From Nakamurella deserti (GTDB lineage: Bacteria > Actinomycetota > Actinomycetes > Mycobacteriales > Nakamurellaceae): a stretch of 64,000 nt of DNA. The translations under genes were made by a program, and so were the position numbers. The notes below the pieces were generated by a model. The model saw only the letters and a program-made list of their open reading frames with translations. It did not search any database and was not told where the DNA came from. Position 1 is the stretch's first letter. Each line of letters starts with the position of its first letter. The stretch covers positions 620,001-684,000 of the forward strand of contig NZ_QCXS01000002.1 in assembly GCF_003260015.1 (NCBI RefSeq), written 5' to 3'. This document shows positions 53,388-64,000 of this stretch, in pieces.

Positions 53388-53879
53388 ATGCAGACGAGTG
53401 GCGTCATCTACGTCCATTCGGCGCTGCCGGCGATCTGCCCGCACGTCGAGTGGGCTCTTTCGGGCATCCTCAAGACGAGGGTGTCGCTGTCCTGGACGGC
53501 GCAGCCGGCCGCTCCCGGCCACCTGCGCGCGGAAGCGTCCTGGGTGGGCGACCGGGGGACCGGCGCGCGGCTGGCCGCTGCGCTGCGCTCGTGGAAGATG
53601 CTGCGCTTCGAGGTCACCGAGAACCCCAGCGCGGGTCAGGACGGGGAGCGCATCTGTGTCGTCCCCGGACGGCCCCTGTGGCGCGCGACCATGTCGGCCA
53701 ACGGCGACGTCCTGATCGGGGAGGACCAGCTCCGGTCCCTCGTCCTCGCCCACCCGTCGGTGGACGCGCTCCGGCATGCGCTGTCCCAGGCCCTCGGGGA
53801 ACACATCGACGACGAGCTGGAGGCCTTCCGCAGTGCCGGCGAGGGCTCCGAGGTGACCTGGCTGCACCAGGTCGGCTGA
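53388..53879 (+). CDS. DUF3145 family protein
   Basis: 163 residues. The opening GVIYVHSALPAICPHVEWAL and LSWTAQPAAPGHLRAEASW are typical of DUF3145, an actinobacterial family often found near fatty-acid synthesis genes, as here (3 kb from fabF). The rest has FEVTENPSAGQDGERICVVP and an acidic C-terminus. No enzyme motif is known to me. ATG 53388 is preceded by GAAGGGTG. It is monocistronic. Confidence 0.85.
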   Translation: MQTSGVIYVHSALPAICPHVEWALSGILKTRVSLSWTAQPAAPGHLRAEASWVGDRGTGARLAAALRSWKMLRFEVTENPSAGQDGERICVVPGRPLWRATMSANGDVLIGEDQLRSLVLAHPSVDALRHALSQALGEHIDDELEAFRSAGEGSEVTWLHQVG

Positions 53880-53956
53880 CCCGCTCCGCCGCACGCCCCC
53901 CGGATGCCACACTGGTGACCGGCCGACAGCCGACAGGACGACGACGGGGGTGACCG

Positions 53957-54685
53957 GTGACGGGTGACGCGGCGTCCCGTCGGCTCACCGTCATCCTGAG
54001 CACCGGACTGGTCCTGGTCATCGCGCTCGGGATCTCCCTCGGCGTGCTGCTCGGCCGGCGCACCGCCGAGCCCGACGCGCCCGCCACCGACAGCGGCCCG
54101 AGCGTGGTCACCGGCGACACCCCGACCACGCCGGCACCGACCACCGGTCCGGGCACCACCCCGCCGCCGGTCACCGACGCCCCGTCCACCGCGTCCACCA
54201 CGAGCGGGCCGGCGACGAGCGAGGACACCTCCGCCCCGGCGACCACCCCTGACCCGGGCACGTCGGACGCCACCACGCCGAGCACCGGCGACCCGTCCTC
54301 CGAGGCACCGACCACCACCGGCGGCGACGACGGTGACGACAGCGGTGGCGGTGACGGCGGCGGCGGTGACGACGACGGCGGTGACGACGGCAGCGGCGGT
54401 GGGGACGACGGCGGAACCACCGAGGCGCCGGCGACCGACGGGACCACCCCCGCCACCCCCACCACGCCCGGCGACGACGCCGCCGGCGCCACGACCTCCG
54501 CCGCGTCCGCCGCGCCTTCCGACGTCGGGGTCCGCGATCCCGACCTCCCCCCGGCCGCCGGCACCGAGGCGGCGCCCACGACCTCCGCGGCGGCCGCTGC
54601 TCCCGCTCGGCCCGGCGGCACCGTCGGGTCCACCTCCGACACCACGACCCGGGCCGCGGCCGTCCCGCCGGTCGACCGACGATGA
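53957..54685 (+). CDS. Single-pass membrane protein with long low-complexity outer domain
   Basis: 242 residues. One helix (residues 9-33, LTVILSTGLVLVIALGISLG) is followed by ~200 residues of Thr/Pro/Ser/Asp/Gly, including a (Gly/Asp)-rich core at about 115-155 and Ala/Thr-rich flanks. No folded domain is visible. The stop overlaps the start of the GH3 gene (ATGA), so this may be a wall-spanning spacer working with it. Third-position bias is normal, so the frame is probably real, although composition alone would favour many frames here. Confidence 0.65.
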   Translation: MTGDAASRRLTVILSTGLVLVIALGISLGVLLGRRTAEPDAPATDSGPSVVTGDTPTTPAPTTGPGTTPPPVTDAPSTASTTSGPATSEDTSAPATTPDPGTSDATTPSTGDPSSEAPTTTGGDDGDDSGGGDGGGGDDDGGDDGSGGGDDGGTTEAPATDGTTPATPTTPGDDAAGATTSAASAAPSDVGVRDPDLPPAAGTEAAPTTSAAAAAPARPGGTVGSTSDTTTRAAAVPPVDRR

Positions 54686-56196
54686 CCACCCGTCGCCGGT
54701 GGGTCGTCGCCGCGTCGGCCGCGCTGGTGCTGGCGGCCTGCGGCAGCCCCGACGCCGAGCGCTTCGAGGCCACCGTCGCCCCGCCGACCACCGTCAGCGC
54801 GTCCGGGCTGTCCGGGTCGGCCGAGGCCCCAGAACCCTCACAACCGTCCGAACCCTCACAAACCTCTGGAATTCCCGAGACCTCCGGGCCCGGGTCCCCT
54901 CCGTCGTCGGAGCCGACCCCGCCGTCGACCTCGGCCACCGACAGCCCGACCGCCGAGCTCCCTCCGGTTCCCCCGGTCGACCCGGCGGTCGCGCTCGGTG
55001 CGGGCGGGGTGGTGCCGTGGGGGCCGGTCACCGCCGACGATGTGAGCCGCGCCGTGACCCAGGTCGCCGGGATGACCGTCGCCGCCCGGGCGGGCTCGGT
55101 GGTGATGGCCGCGTCCGGCGCCGTCGTCGGCACCAGCACGATCGGCGACCTCGGGCTCGGCGGCGTCAACCTGCTGGGTACCCGTGGCGTGCTGGACGGC
55201 ACGTCGGGCGGCCGGCCCGCCGAGGTCGCCGAGGTGACCGCCGCGTTCGCCGCCCAGCTACCCGCCGACCAGACCGGGTTCCCGTTGCTGATCGCCACCG
55301 ATCAGGAGAACGGCGACGTCACCCGGATGGTCAACGGCTTCACCGAGCTCCCCGGCGCCGGGGACCTCGGGAGCATCGACGATCTCGACGCCGCGGTGCG
55401 GGCGACCACCGGGACCGCCGCGATCAGCGCCGCCGAGCTGGCCGCGGTGGGCGTCAACCTCGACTTCGCCCCGGTGTCGGACCTGCTGCCGGTCCGCGGA
55501 TCCTCGGCGATCGCCGACCGCTCGTTCGGGTCCGACCCCGACCGGACCGCCGCCCTGGTCGCCGCGGCCGTCCGGGGCTACCAGGACGCCGGTGTGGCCG
55601 CCAGCCTCAAGCACTTCCCGGGCCTGGGTGAGGTGGCCGCCGACAGCCACGTCACGCTCGCCACCCTGACCACCGACTGCGACGCCTGGAACGCGCGGGC
55701 GTCGGTTCCGGTCCGCGCCGGGGTCGCCGCCGGCGTCGGGCTGGTGATGACCGGGCACACGCTGTTCCCCGCCGTGGACGACGGCTCCGAGCCGACGTCG
55801 TTGTCCCGGGTCATCCTGCAGGACCTGCTGCGCGGCGATCCCGCCGTGCCGCTGCCGAGCGGCTGCACGCCCGTCGGGTTCCGCGGTCTCGCCATCAGCG
55901 ACTCGGTCGTGATGGCCCCGGTGGCGGACAACTACTCGACCGGGGAGGCCGCCTGGCGCTCGCTGGGCGCGGGCGAGGACATCGTGCTGATGCCGGCCAG
56001 CCCGGCGGCCGCGGTGGCCGGCATCACCGACGCGGTCGCGGACGGCCGACTGGCCGAGACGCGGTTGAACGAGGCCTCGGTGCGGGTGTTCGCCCTGCGT
56101 TCGGCGCTGAGCCGCTCGGTGCGACCACCGCTGGACGTGGTCGGATCCGCGGCGAATCAGGCTGCGGCACAGGCGATCTGGGACCGGATCGGCTGA
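54682..56196 (+). CDS. GH3 beta-N-acetylhexosaminidase-like lipoprotein (NagZ/LpqI type)
   Basis: 504 residues. The N-terminus (VVAASAALVLAAC) ends in a lipobox with Cys20. A Ser/Pro/Thr linker continues to ~120. The GH3 domain has LIATDQENGDVTRM, LDFAPVSDLLPV, SFGSDPDRTAALV, KHFPGLG and the Asp-Ser-His catalytic dyad of NagZ enzymes in AADSHVTLATL, with a nucleophile Asp in GLAISDSVVMAP. The usual KHFPGHGD reads KHFPGLGE, a change next to but not in the dyad. It likely trims GlcNAc-type sugars from wall material outside the cell. ATGA overlap with the preceding membrane-protein gene. Confidence 0.85.
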   Translation: MTTRRRWVVAASAALVLAACGSPDAERFEATVAPPTTVSASGLSGSAEAPEPSQPSEPSQTSGIPETSGPGSPPSSEPTPPSTSATDSPTAELPPVPPVDPAVALGAGGVVPWGPVTADDVSRAVTQVAGMTVAARAGSVVMAASGAVVGTSTIGDLGLGGVNLLGTRGVLDGTSGGRPAEVAEVTAAFAAQLPADQTGFPLLIATDQENGDVTRMVNGFTELPGAGDLGSIDDLDAAVRATTGTAAISAAELAAVGVNLDFAPVSDLLPVRGSSAIADRSFGSDPDRTAALVAAAVRGYQDAGVAASLKHFPGLGEVAADSHVTLATLTTDCDAWNARASVPVRAGVAAGVGLVMTGHTLFPAVDDGSEPTSLSRVILQDLLRGDPAVPLPSGCTPVGFRGLAISDSVVMAPVADNYSTGEAAWRSLGAGEDIVLMPASPAAAVAGITDAVADGRLAETRLNEASVRVFALRSALSRSVRPPLDVVGSAANQAAAQAIWDRIG

Positions 56197-56260
56197 GAAC
56201 CGGTCCGGTGGCGGGCCGGTCGTCCGAGCGCGGCCGGGCGCGTTGTGCCGCACGGACGAC

Positions 56261-56294
56261 GACACCGCCGGCCCCGAAGGGAACCGGCGGTGTC
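56261..56294. terminator. Bidirectional hairpin between nagZ-like and fabF genes
   Basis: GACACCGCCGG (56261-56271) pairs with CCGGCGGTGTC (56284-56294), a 12-base loop, in the convergent gap between the GH3 gene (+) and fabF (-). Confidence 0.7.
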
Positions 56295-56309
56295 GGTGAC
56301 GCGGAGCGG

Positions 56310-57536
56310 TCAGGCCTTGGTGAACACCAGGGCCACGTTGTGGCCGCCGAAGCCGAACGAGTCGTTGATGGCGGCGTCGATGGTGACCTTGCGGGTCTCC
56401 TGAGCCACGTCGACCTCGATGGCCGGGTCCAGGTTCTGGATGTTGCGGGTGCCGGGGACGATGTCGTCACGGACCGACAGCACGGTGGCGATGGCCTCCA
56501 GCGCCCCGGACGCGCCGAGCATGTGGCCGGTCATCGACTTGGTCGCGGTCACCACCGGGTGCTCGCCGAGCACCTTGCGGATGGTGCGCGACTCGGCGAC
56601 GTCGCCGACCGGGGTGGAGGTGGCGTGCGCGTTGACGTGGGCGATGTCCTTCGGGCCGAGGCCGGCCATCTTCAGCGCCTTGTTGATGGCGCGGGACGAG
56701 CCCTCGCCCTCCGGCTCCGGCGCGGTGATGTGGAAGGCGTCGTTGGTCATGCCGATGCCGGCCAGCGTGCCGTAGATCTTCGCGCCACGGCCCTCGGCGT
56801 GCGAACGCCGCTCCAGCACCATGATGCCGGCGCCCTCTCCGATGACGAAGCCGTCACGGCCGGTGTCGAACGGCCGGGACGCGGTCGCCGGATCGTCGTT
56901 GCGGGTGCTCATCGCGCGCATCTGCGAGAAGCCGGCCATCGGCAGCGGGTGGATGCAGCCCTCGGCGCCACCGGCGAGGGCGATGTCGATCTCGCCCTCC
57001 TTGATGAGCTTGTAGGCCCAGGCGATGCCCTCGGCGCCGGCCGCACAGGCCGAGACCGGGGCGTGCACCGCACCCCTCGAGGTGTTCCACAGGCCGACGG
57101 CGGCGGCCGGGCCGTTGGGCATCAGCATCGGCACGGTCATCACCGACACCTTGCGGATGCCCTGCGTCTCCAGCAGGTCGTCCTGGTCGAGCAGGGTGAC
57201 CGCGCCGCCGATGCCGGTGCCGATGACGGTGCCCCGCCGCAGCGGGTCGATCTCGTCGGGGCTGCCGGCGTCGGCCCACGCCTCGCGGGCGGCGATGATC
57301 GCCGCCTGCTGGCTGCGGTCCAGCCGGCGCGCCTCGACCCGCGGGAGGACCTCCAGCGGGTCGACGGCGAGCGGCGCGTGCAGGTTCACCGTGAGCTGGT
57401 ACTTCTCCACCCACGGCTGGTTGATGTTCCTGACCCCGACGGTGCCCGCGAGCAACGCCTCCCAGGTCTCCGGAGCGGTCCCGCCGAGTGGCGTGGTTGC
57501 CCCGATCCCGGTGACGACGACGTCATCAGCACTCAT
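56310..57536 (-). CDS. fabF: Beta-ketoacyl-ACP synthase II
   Basis: 408 residues. The thiolase-fold active site is complete: Cys164 in PVSACAAGAEG, His304 in VNAHATSTPVGD, Lys333 and His338 in ATKSMTGHMLGA. It condenses acyl-ACP with malonyl-ACP to extend fatty acids. In mycolate-free relatives it is the main elongating synthase; whether this one behaves like KasA is not decidable here. It is the last gene of the FAS-II cluster, 94 bases after acpP, with its own AAGGAG-like site upstream of ATG 57536. Confidence 0.93.
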   Translation of the reverse strand: MSADDVVVTGIGATTPLGGTAPETWEALLAGTVGVRNINQPWVEKYQLTVNLHAPLAVDPLEVLPRVEARRLDRSQQAAIIAAREAWADAGSPDEIDPLRRGTVIGTGIGGAVTLLDQDDLLETQGIRKVSVMTVPMLMPNGPAAAVGLWNTSRGAVHAPVSACAAGAEGIAWAYKLIKEGEIDIALAGGAEGCIHPLPMAGFSQMRAMSTRNDDPATASRPFDTGRDGFVIGEGAGIMVLERRSHAEGRGAKIYGTLAGIGMTNDAFHITAPEPEGEGSSRAINKALKMAGLGPKDIAHVNAHATSTPVGDVAESRTIRKVLGEHPVVTATKSMTGHMLGASGALEAIATVLSVRDDIVPGTRNIQNLDPAIEVDVAQETRKVTIDAAINDSFGFGGHNVALVFTKA

Positions 57537-57630
57537 GGTGAAAGCTCCTTCGATACAACGGGAGACGCCGGCTCAGCGCGACGTCGGGGTACGGCAGCGA
57601 CCGACCGGCCGCCGCCTGCGGTGCGGCGTC

Positions 57631-57870
57631 CTACTTGTGGGCGTCGATGTAGGTGACGGCGTCGTTGACGGTCTTGAGGTTCGCCAGCTCGTCGTCGGGG
57701 ATCTTGACGCCGAAACGGTCCTCGGCCTGCACGGCGATCTCGACCATCGACAGCGAGTCGATGTCCAGGTCGTCGGTGAAGGTCTTGTCGGCGGTCACGT
57801 CGGCCGCGGGCACGCCGGCGACCTCTTCGACGATCTCGGCGAATCCGGTGAGGGTGTCCTCGTTTGCCAC
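57631..57870 (-). CDS. acpP: Acyl carrier protein
   Basis: 79 residues with the phosphopantetheine site Ser39 in LDIDSLSMVEI. This is the normal ACP length and acidic composition. It carries growing acyl chains as thioesters among FabD, FabH and FabF in the cytosol. It sits between fabH (105 bases) and fabF (94 bases). GGAAA upstream of ATG 57870 provides the ribosome site. Confidence 0.95.
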   Translation of the reverse strand: MANEDTLTGFAEIVEEVAGVPAADVTADKTFTDDLDIDSLSMVEIAVQAEDRFGVKIPDDELANLKTVNDAVTYIDAHK

Positions 57871-57975
57871 GGTGTGTTTCCTTTCCTAGAACGCCGGCTC
57901 ATCGGTTGAGCAGGCGGGGTGAAGCTCGGGAAATCGTAGTGGCCTGCGGTGCCCGGTGGTGGGAACCGCAACCGG

Positions 57976-58956
57976 TCACGGAACCCGGTAGACCTGGCCG
58001 GCGAAGGTGAGCCCGGCGCCGAAGCCGACCGAGAGCACCAGGTCGCCGGAGACGATGGAGCCCTCGTCGCGGGCCCGGCACAGGGCCACCGGCACCGAGG
58101 CCGACGAGGTGTTGCCGGTGGTGACGATGTCGCGGGCGATGTGCACGTCGGGACGGGCCCCGGCCGCGTTCAGTCGTTTGGCGATCGCGTCGATGATGCG
58201 CAGGTTGGCCTGGTGGGTGACCACGGCGTCGATGTCGGACATCTCCAGTCCCGCCGCCTCGACGGCGCGCAGGCCGACCGGCGCGATCTGGGTGGTCGCC
58301 CAGCGGAAGACGGCCTGCCCGTCCTGGTACATCGAGGAGTTGCGGTCGGCGATGTGGATCGCCTGCGTCTGCGTCTCGTCGCTGCCCCAGGACACCGGGC
58401 CGATCTCCTCGGTGTCCGAGCCGGTCACCACGACCGCGCCGGCGGCGTCGGCGAAGATGATCGCCGTCGACCGGTCGGTCAGGTCGGTCCAGTCGGTCAG
58501 CTTGTCCACGCCGACCAGCAGCACGTTCTTCCCGGCCCCGGCCCGGACGGTGTGCGAGGCCACCGCCAGCCCGTAGCAGAACCCCGCGCACGCGGCGTTG
58601 AGATCGAACGAGCCGGGAGCGTGGATGCCGAGGTCCCGCGCGATCTGGGTGGCCGCGTGCGGGACCTGGGTGGGCAGCGAGCAGGTCGCCACGATCACGG
58701 TGTCGATGTCGGCGGCGGTCAGACCGGCGTCGGCGATCGCCTTGCGGCCCGCCTCGGCGCCCATGAACACCGCGGTCTCGGTCGCCGAGGCCCAGCGGCG
58801 CTCCTGGATACCGACCCGGGTGCGGATCCACTCGTCGTTGGTGTCCATCGTGGTGGACAGCTCGTCGTTGGTGACGACCCGCTCGGGGCGGTGGTAGCCC
58901 ATGCCGGCGATGCGGGTACCGGCCGGGGCGTCCCGGCGGGCGATCGAGGCGGTCAC
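57976..58956 (-). CDS. fabH: Beta-ketoacyl-ACP synthase III
   Basis: 326 residues from GTG 58956. The catalytic triad is visible: Cys123 in LNAACAGFCYG, His248 in VVTHQANLRIID, Asn282 in TTGNTSSASVP. It starts fatty-acid synthesis by condensing an acyl-CoA with malonyl-ACP; actinobacterial enzymes often favour branched-chain primers, but the specificity is not readable here. Its start overlaps the fabD stop (GTGA), so the two are coupled. Confidence 0.94.
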   Translation of the reverse strand: MTASIARRDAPAGTRIAGMGYHRPERVVTNDELSTTMDTNDEWIRTRVGIQERRWASATETAVFMGAEAGRKAIADAGLTAADIDTVIVATCSLPTQVPHAATQIARDLGIHAPGSFDLNAACAGFCYGLAVASHTVRAGAGKNVLLVGVDKLTDWTDLTDRSTAIIFADAAGAVVVTGSDTEEIGPVSWGSDETQTQAIHIADRNSSMYQDGQAVFRWATTQIAPVGLRAVEAAGLEMSDIDAVVTHQANLRIIDAIAKRLNAAGARPDVHIARDIVTTGNTSSASVPVALCRARDEGSIVSGDLVLSVGFGAGLTFAGQVYRVP

Positions 58957-59879
58957 GCGGACGCCCCGACGGCGCTGTGCTCGGCGATGAAGGCGGCGGC
59001 GGCCGGGAGGTCGTCCGGGGTCCTGAGGGCCATCGTGGCGGTTCCTTTGAGTTCGCGCTTGACCAGTCCGACGAGTGCACCGGCCGGCGGGAGTTCCAGT
59101 ACCCCGGTGACGCCCAGACGCGCGAAGGTGGCCATGCACAGATCCCAGCGCACCGGACGGGTGACCTGCCGGACGAGCAACGACACGAACTCGGGGCCGG
59201 ACGCCACGGGGTCGCCGGTGGCGTTGGTGAGCAGGGTGAACGCGGGGTCGGCGGGGGACAGGTCGCCGACCGGGTCGGCCAGCGCGTCCTCGGCCGGGGC
59301 CATGTAGCGGGTGTGGAAGGCGCCCGCGACGGGCAGCGGCATCACCCGGGCACCGGCCGGCGGGTCGGCCTGCAGGGCCGCGATCGCGTCGGCGGCACCG
59401 GCGGCGACGATCTGGCCGCCGCCGTTGCGGTTGGCGCCGACCAGGTCCAGTGCGGCCAGTGCGGCCAGCACCGTGTCGGGATCACCACCGAGGACGGCGG
59501 CCATCGACGTGGGCTCCAGGTCGCAGGCGCGGGCCATTTCCCGGCCGCGCACCCCGGCGAGGGTGACGGCGGGCCCGGAGTCCAGCACGCCGGCGAGGGC
59601 GGCCGCGGCGAGTTCACCGACCGAGTGGCCGGCGACGACGGTGCCGGGCGGCAGCTCGAGTTCACCGGCGGCGAGCAACGCGGCCGCCACGACCAGTGGC
59701 TGGGTGACGGCGGTGTCCTTGATCTCGTCGGCGGTCGCGGTGGTGCCGAGCCGGGTGAGGTCCAGTCCGGCGGCGGCGCCGAAGGCGTCGAGGCGGGCGG
59801 CGAGGTGCTCCCGCTCGAGCCACGGGGCGAGCATTCCGGGTTTCTGCGATCCCTGGCCGGGTGCGACGACTGCCAACAT
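58953..59879 (-). CDS. fabD: Malonyl-CoA:ACP transacylase
   Basis: 308 residues. VVAPGQGSQKPGML opens the protein and the nucleophile Ser86 lies in VVAGHSVGELAAA, with His in the later PVAGAFHTRYM. It loads malonyl groups onto ACP. ATG 59879 gives the family N-terminus; GTG 59888 in frame would add three residues. The 111-base gap to the upstream regulator gene is less GC-rich, with TTGGAG and TACAAA-like elements on the minus strand, so a promoter for the fab genes is likely there. Confidence 0.93.
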   Translation of the reverse strand: MLAVVAPGQGSQKPGMLAPWLEREHLAARLDAFGAAAGLDLTRLGTTATADEIKDTAVTQPLVVAAALLAAGELELPPGTVVAGHSVGELAAAALAGVLDSGPAVTLAGVRGREMARACDLEPTSMAAVLGGDPDTVLAALAALDLVGANRNGGGQIVAAGAADAIAALQADPPAGARVMPLPVAGAFHTRYMAPAEDALADPVGDLSPADPAFTLLTNATGDPVASGPEFVSLLVRQVTRPVRWDLCMATFARLGVTGVLELPPAGALVGLVKRELKGTATMALRTPDDLPAAAAFIAEHSAVGASA

Positions 59880-59999
59880 GCGGTCCACTCAACCACCCGG
59901 TTCCCCGGTTCGCCGGGTGGCGAGTTACCAAGTCGTGATCGGCCTTTTGTAGGGACCCTCCAAGTTCTCGCGACGATAGCGCCAAAGATCACACGGTGA

Positions 60000-61277
60000 T
60001 CAGGGGAGCAACGGCGTGCCGTGGAGACTTTCGCGGTGCAGGCGCCCCAGGATCAGCGCCACCCGCAGGACGGCCACGTCACGGGCGTTCCACGGATCGG
60101 TCCCGGTCAGCTCGGCCACCCGGTGCAGGCGGTACCGCAGCGTGTTGGGATGGATGAACAGGCTCCGGGCGGCCGGTTCCAGGGCGGCGCCGTGGTCGAG
60201 GTAGGCGTCCAGGGTCTCCAGCAGCGGCGTGGTCGCGGCCGCCAGTGGCGCGTAGACGTGGTCCCGGAGCCGTCGCACCGCGGTGCCGTCGCCGGCCAGC
60301 ACGCGTTCCACGAGCAGATCGGCGGCGCTGAGCAAGCGGGTGCCACCGCTCCAGGCGTGGGCCACCCGCAGCCCGGCAAAGGCCTCCTCGGACGACCGGA
60401 CGGCGCCGGCCAGGCCCAGCGCCGGCGGCCCGTGCACGATCGGCCCGTCGCCGAAGAGCGTATCGATGTCGGCCGGGAACGGATGCTCCTTCAGCAGTGC
60501 GGCCCGGCCCCCCGGGGTGCCGGCCAGGTCGGCGTCCTCGACGGGCCAGGCGTTGAGCACGACGACGAGGCGCCCGCCCTGCACCCCCGACAGCGCGCTG
60601 AGCACGTGCCGGCCGGCCCAGTCGGCGACCAGCCGCGCCTCCCGACCGCCGCTGGGGGCCGCACCGACGACCACCGCGACGGGCCCGGACGGGTCCCAGC
60701 CGAGCGCGGCCGCGCGCGACGCCAGCGAGTCGGGTGCCTCGCCGCGGACGATGCCGTCGACGAGGGCCGCCTCCACCCGGGCGTCCCAGGCACCGCGGGT
60801 CTCGGCGGCGGTGGCGTAGACCGCGGCGGCGGCGAAGGCGATCTCCCGGCTGTAGCGCAGCAGGGAGTCCCGCAGCGCGACGGTCTCGGCGGGGGTGTCG
60901 CCGAGTGCGGGGATGCGCTCCTCGGCGACGTCGATGGCGACGCGCACCAGCTCGACGGTGCGTCGCAGCGACACCGAGCGCAGCAGGTCGCGCGGGGCGC
61001 TGCCGAAGACGGTGTCGGTGAGCCGCAGGTCCGAACGGGCGCTGTCGACCCAGGGGACGTAGCCGCCGATACCGGCCTGCGCGACCAGGGTGACCCAGGA
61101 CCGCTCCTCGGCGGTCAGGGTCCGGAACCACGGCAGCCGGTCGTCCATCATGGCGACGGCGCGGGTGGCCATCCCGCCGGTGGCGCGTTGCACCCGGCGT
61201 AGGGTCGCCTCGCTGACACCGTCGCCGCCGTGCGCCGGGGCGGGCCGGGCGCGCGCAGCCGGGTCGGTGGGGGTCAT
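60000..61277 (-). CDS. PucR-type transcriptional regulator, FasR-like
   Basis: 425 residues from ATG 61277. The C-terminal PucR helix-turn-helix reads SLFIHPNTLRYRLHRVAELT (about 375-400). The central region (QSAL-like, about 150-330) is a degenerate sensory/GGDEF-like domain seen in this family. In Streptomyces a PucR-type protein called FasR activates the fabD-fabH-acpP-fabF genes, and this gene has exactly that position. An activator of fatty-acid synthesis is therefore the best call; binding has not been shown for this organism. Confidence 0.85.
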   Translation of the reverse strand: MTPTDPAARARPAPAHGGDGVSEATLRRVQRATGGMATRAVAMMDDRLPWFRTLTAEERSWVTLVAQAGIGGYVPWVDSARSDLRLTDTVFGSAPRDLLRSVSLRRTVELVRVAIDVAEERIPALGDTPAETVALRDSLLRYSREIAFAAAAVYATAAETRGAWDARVEAALVDGIVRGEAPDSLASRAAALGWDPSGPVAVVVGAAPSGGREARLVADWAGRHVLSALSGVQGGRLVVVLNAWPVEDADLAGTPGGRAALLKEHPFPADIDTLFGDGPIVHGPPALGLAGAVRSSEEAFAGLRVAHAWSGGTRLLSAADLLVERVLAGDGTAVRRLRDHVYAPLAAATTPLLETLDAYLDHGAALEPAARSLFIHPNTLRYRLHRVAELTGTDPWNARDVAVLRVALILGRLHRESLHGTPLLP

Positions 61278-61316
61278 CGCGTTCGGCACGGGCGCAGGAC
61301 CGGCAGACAGACGAAC

Positions 61317-61344
61317 AGGGCCGGTGCCCGGAGGCACCGGCCCT
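61317..61344 (-). terminator. Hairpin terminator between csp and the fasR-like gene
   Basis: A perfect 12-bp stem AGGGCCGGTGCC (61317-61328) and GGCACCGGCCCT (61333-61344) with a 4-base loop lies 20 bases after the csp stop on the minus strand. It probably separates csp transcription from the fas regulator. Confidence 0.75.
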
Positions 61345-61365
61345 GAACGGTGGGTTGCTGTCGGA

Positions 61366-61569
61366 TCAGATCGCGACGACGCCGCTGGCCTGCGGGCCCT
61401 TGGGCGACTGTTCGACCTCGAACTGGACCCGCTGGCTCTCCTCGAGGGAGCGGTAGCCGGATCCGCCGATGGCCGAGTAGTGGACGAAGACGTCCGCCGA
61501 ACCGTCATCGGGAGAGATGAAGCCGTAGCCCTTCTCCGCGTTGAACCACTTCACAGTGCCCTGCGCCAT
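61366..61569 (-). CDS. Cold-shock protein (CspA family)
   Basis: 67 residues, the standard size. The RNA-binding motifs RNP1 (KGYGFISPD) and RNP2 (VFVHYSAI) are intact. It is a single OB-fold RNA/ssDNA chaperone. CCAGGAGAACAGGT provides a strong ribosome site before ATG 61569. About 255 bases separate it from aceE, with A/T-richer sequence at 61700-61740 that may hold its promoter, and a hairpin ends it, so it is an independent unit inside the aceE-fas block. Confidence 0.95.
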   Translation of the reverse strand: MAQGTVKWFNAEKGYGFISPDDGSADVFVHYSAIGGSGYRSLEESQRVQFEVEQSPKGPQASGVVAI

Positions 61570-61824
61570 ACCTGTTCTCCTGGTGCATGTCCGGGCCGCA
61601 TCCGCGGACCGGTTCCGAAAGCACTCCGGGGGGAGCGTGTTCCCCCCGAAGGGATCACCGTCCCGATGGTCCGACGGCCGGGGCGAGGGCCCCGGTCGCC
61701 GTCTTTCGGTTCGACATCGGTCGAATAGTAACTGTGGGTGGTGGCTCCGGCTAGGCCGAACGGCCACCGAAGTCGCCCCGCACGGTCACGATTCAGCCTC
61801 GGAACCGACCCGGCGCGCAACCCG

Positions 61825-64000
<2,176 letters not shown>

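Overview
The window is about 70% G+C with strong G/C preference at third codon positions, frequent GTG starts, ATGA/GTGA gene overlaps and TAnnnT-type -10 boxes. This, with a FAS-II cluster headed by a PucR-type regulator, a DUF3145 gene, homodimeric AceE, CsoR copper control and a GH76 gene, points to an actinobacterium. Nakamurella or a neighbouring order is my best guess; the sequence alone does not prove it.

Layout. 1-8 kb: the 3' end of a RecQ-type helicase with a phosphoribosyltransferase-like tail, a short run of metabolic genes (NAD(P)-binding protein, CPBP protease, kynureninase), and a GH76 glycosidase gene flanked by two unrelated tandem-repeat arrays (37/74-bp units upstream, 70-bp units downstream). 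A small Cys/His protein, OsmC and an SRPBCC protein follow. 8-24.7 kb: an MBL-fold hydrolase, tRNA-Met(CAT) with an orphan surface-repeat fragment behind it, a DrrAB-type ABC exporter, an APC permease, a YdeI-like protein, an ECF sigma factor with a SnoaL tail, a stand-alone LigD polymerase domain, a secreted Ig/DUF11 protein, a prolyl oligopeptidase, a LuxR-type response regulator, a GlsB-type membrane protein, a MarR regulator, and a copper operon (csoR-copZ-small membrane protein-copA) with two CsoR-type palindromes.

24.8-52.7 kb is a cell-surface/polysaccharide region. A secreted GH5-like glycosidase, a secreted LamG-like protein, a membrane acyltransferase fused to a serine hydrolase, a response regulator/histidine kinase pair and a lipoprotein lead into a tightly packed minus-strand operon (about 48.5 down to 34.5 kb). 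That operon holds a GT4 glycosyltransferase, an O-unit/polysaccharide flippase, a GT2 dolichyl-phosphate-type transferase, a complete partner-switch module (two STAS proteins, a GAF-SpoIIE phosphatase, an RsbW-like ATPase), a single-domain receiver, an EEP-family hydrolase, a 1178-residue GT-C-like membrane protein, an Ig-like secreted protein and a membrane-anchored TIM-barrel protein that seems to have lost its catalytic glutamates. A large hybrid histidine kinase (two receivers plus HPt) is divergent from it. My reading is a regulated exopolysaccharide or glycolipid export system in which phosphorylation switches, not an obvious dedicated sigma factor, set output.

52.7-64 kb: an NTF2-like protein, DUF3145, a low-complexity membrane protein coupled to a NagZ-like GH3 lipoprotein, then the minus-strand fatty-acid block aceE - csp - fasR-like pucR - fabD - fabH - acpP - fabF, which links acetyl-CoA supply to FAS-II. 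aceE runs off the end of the window.
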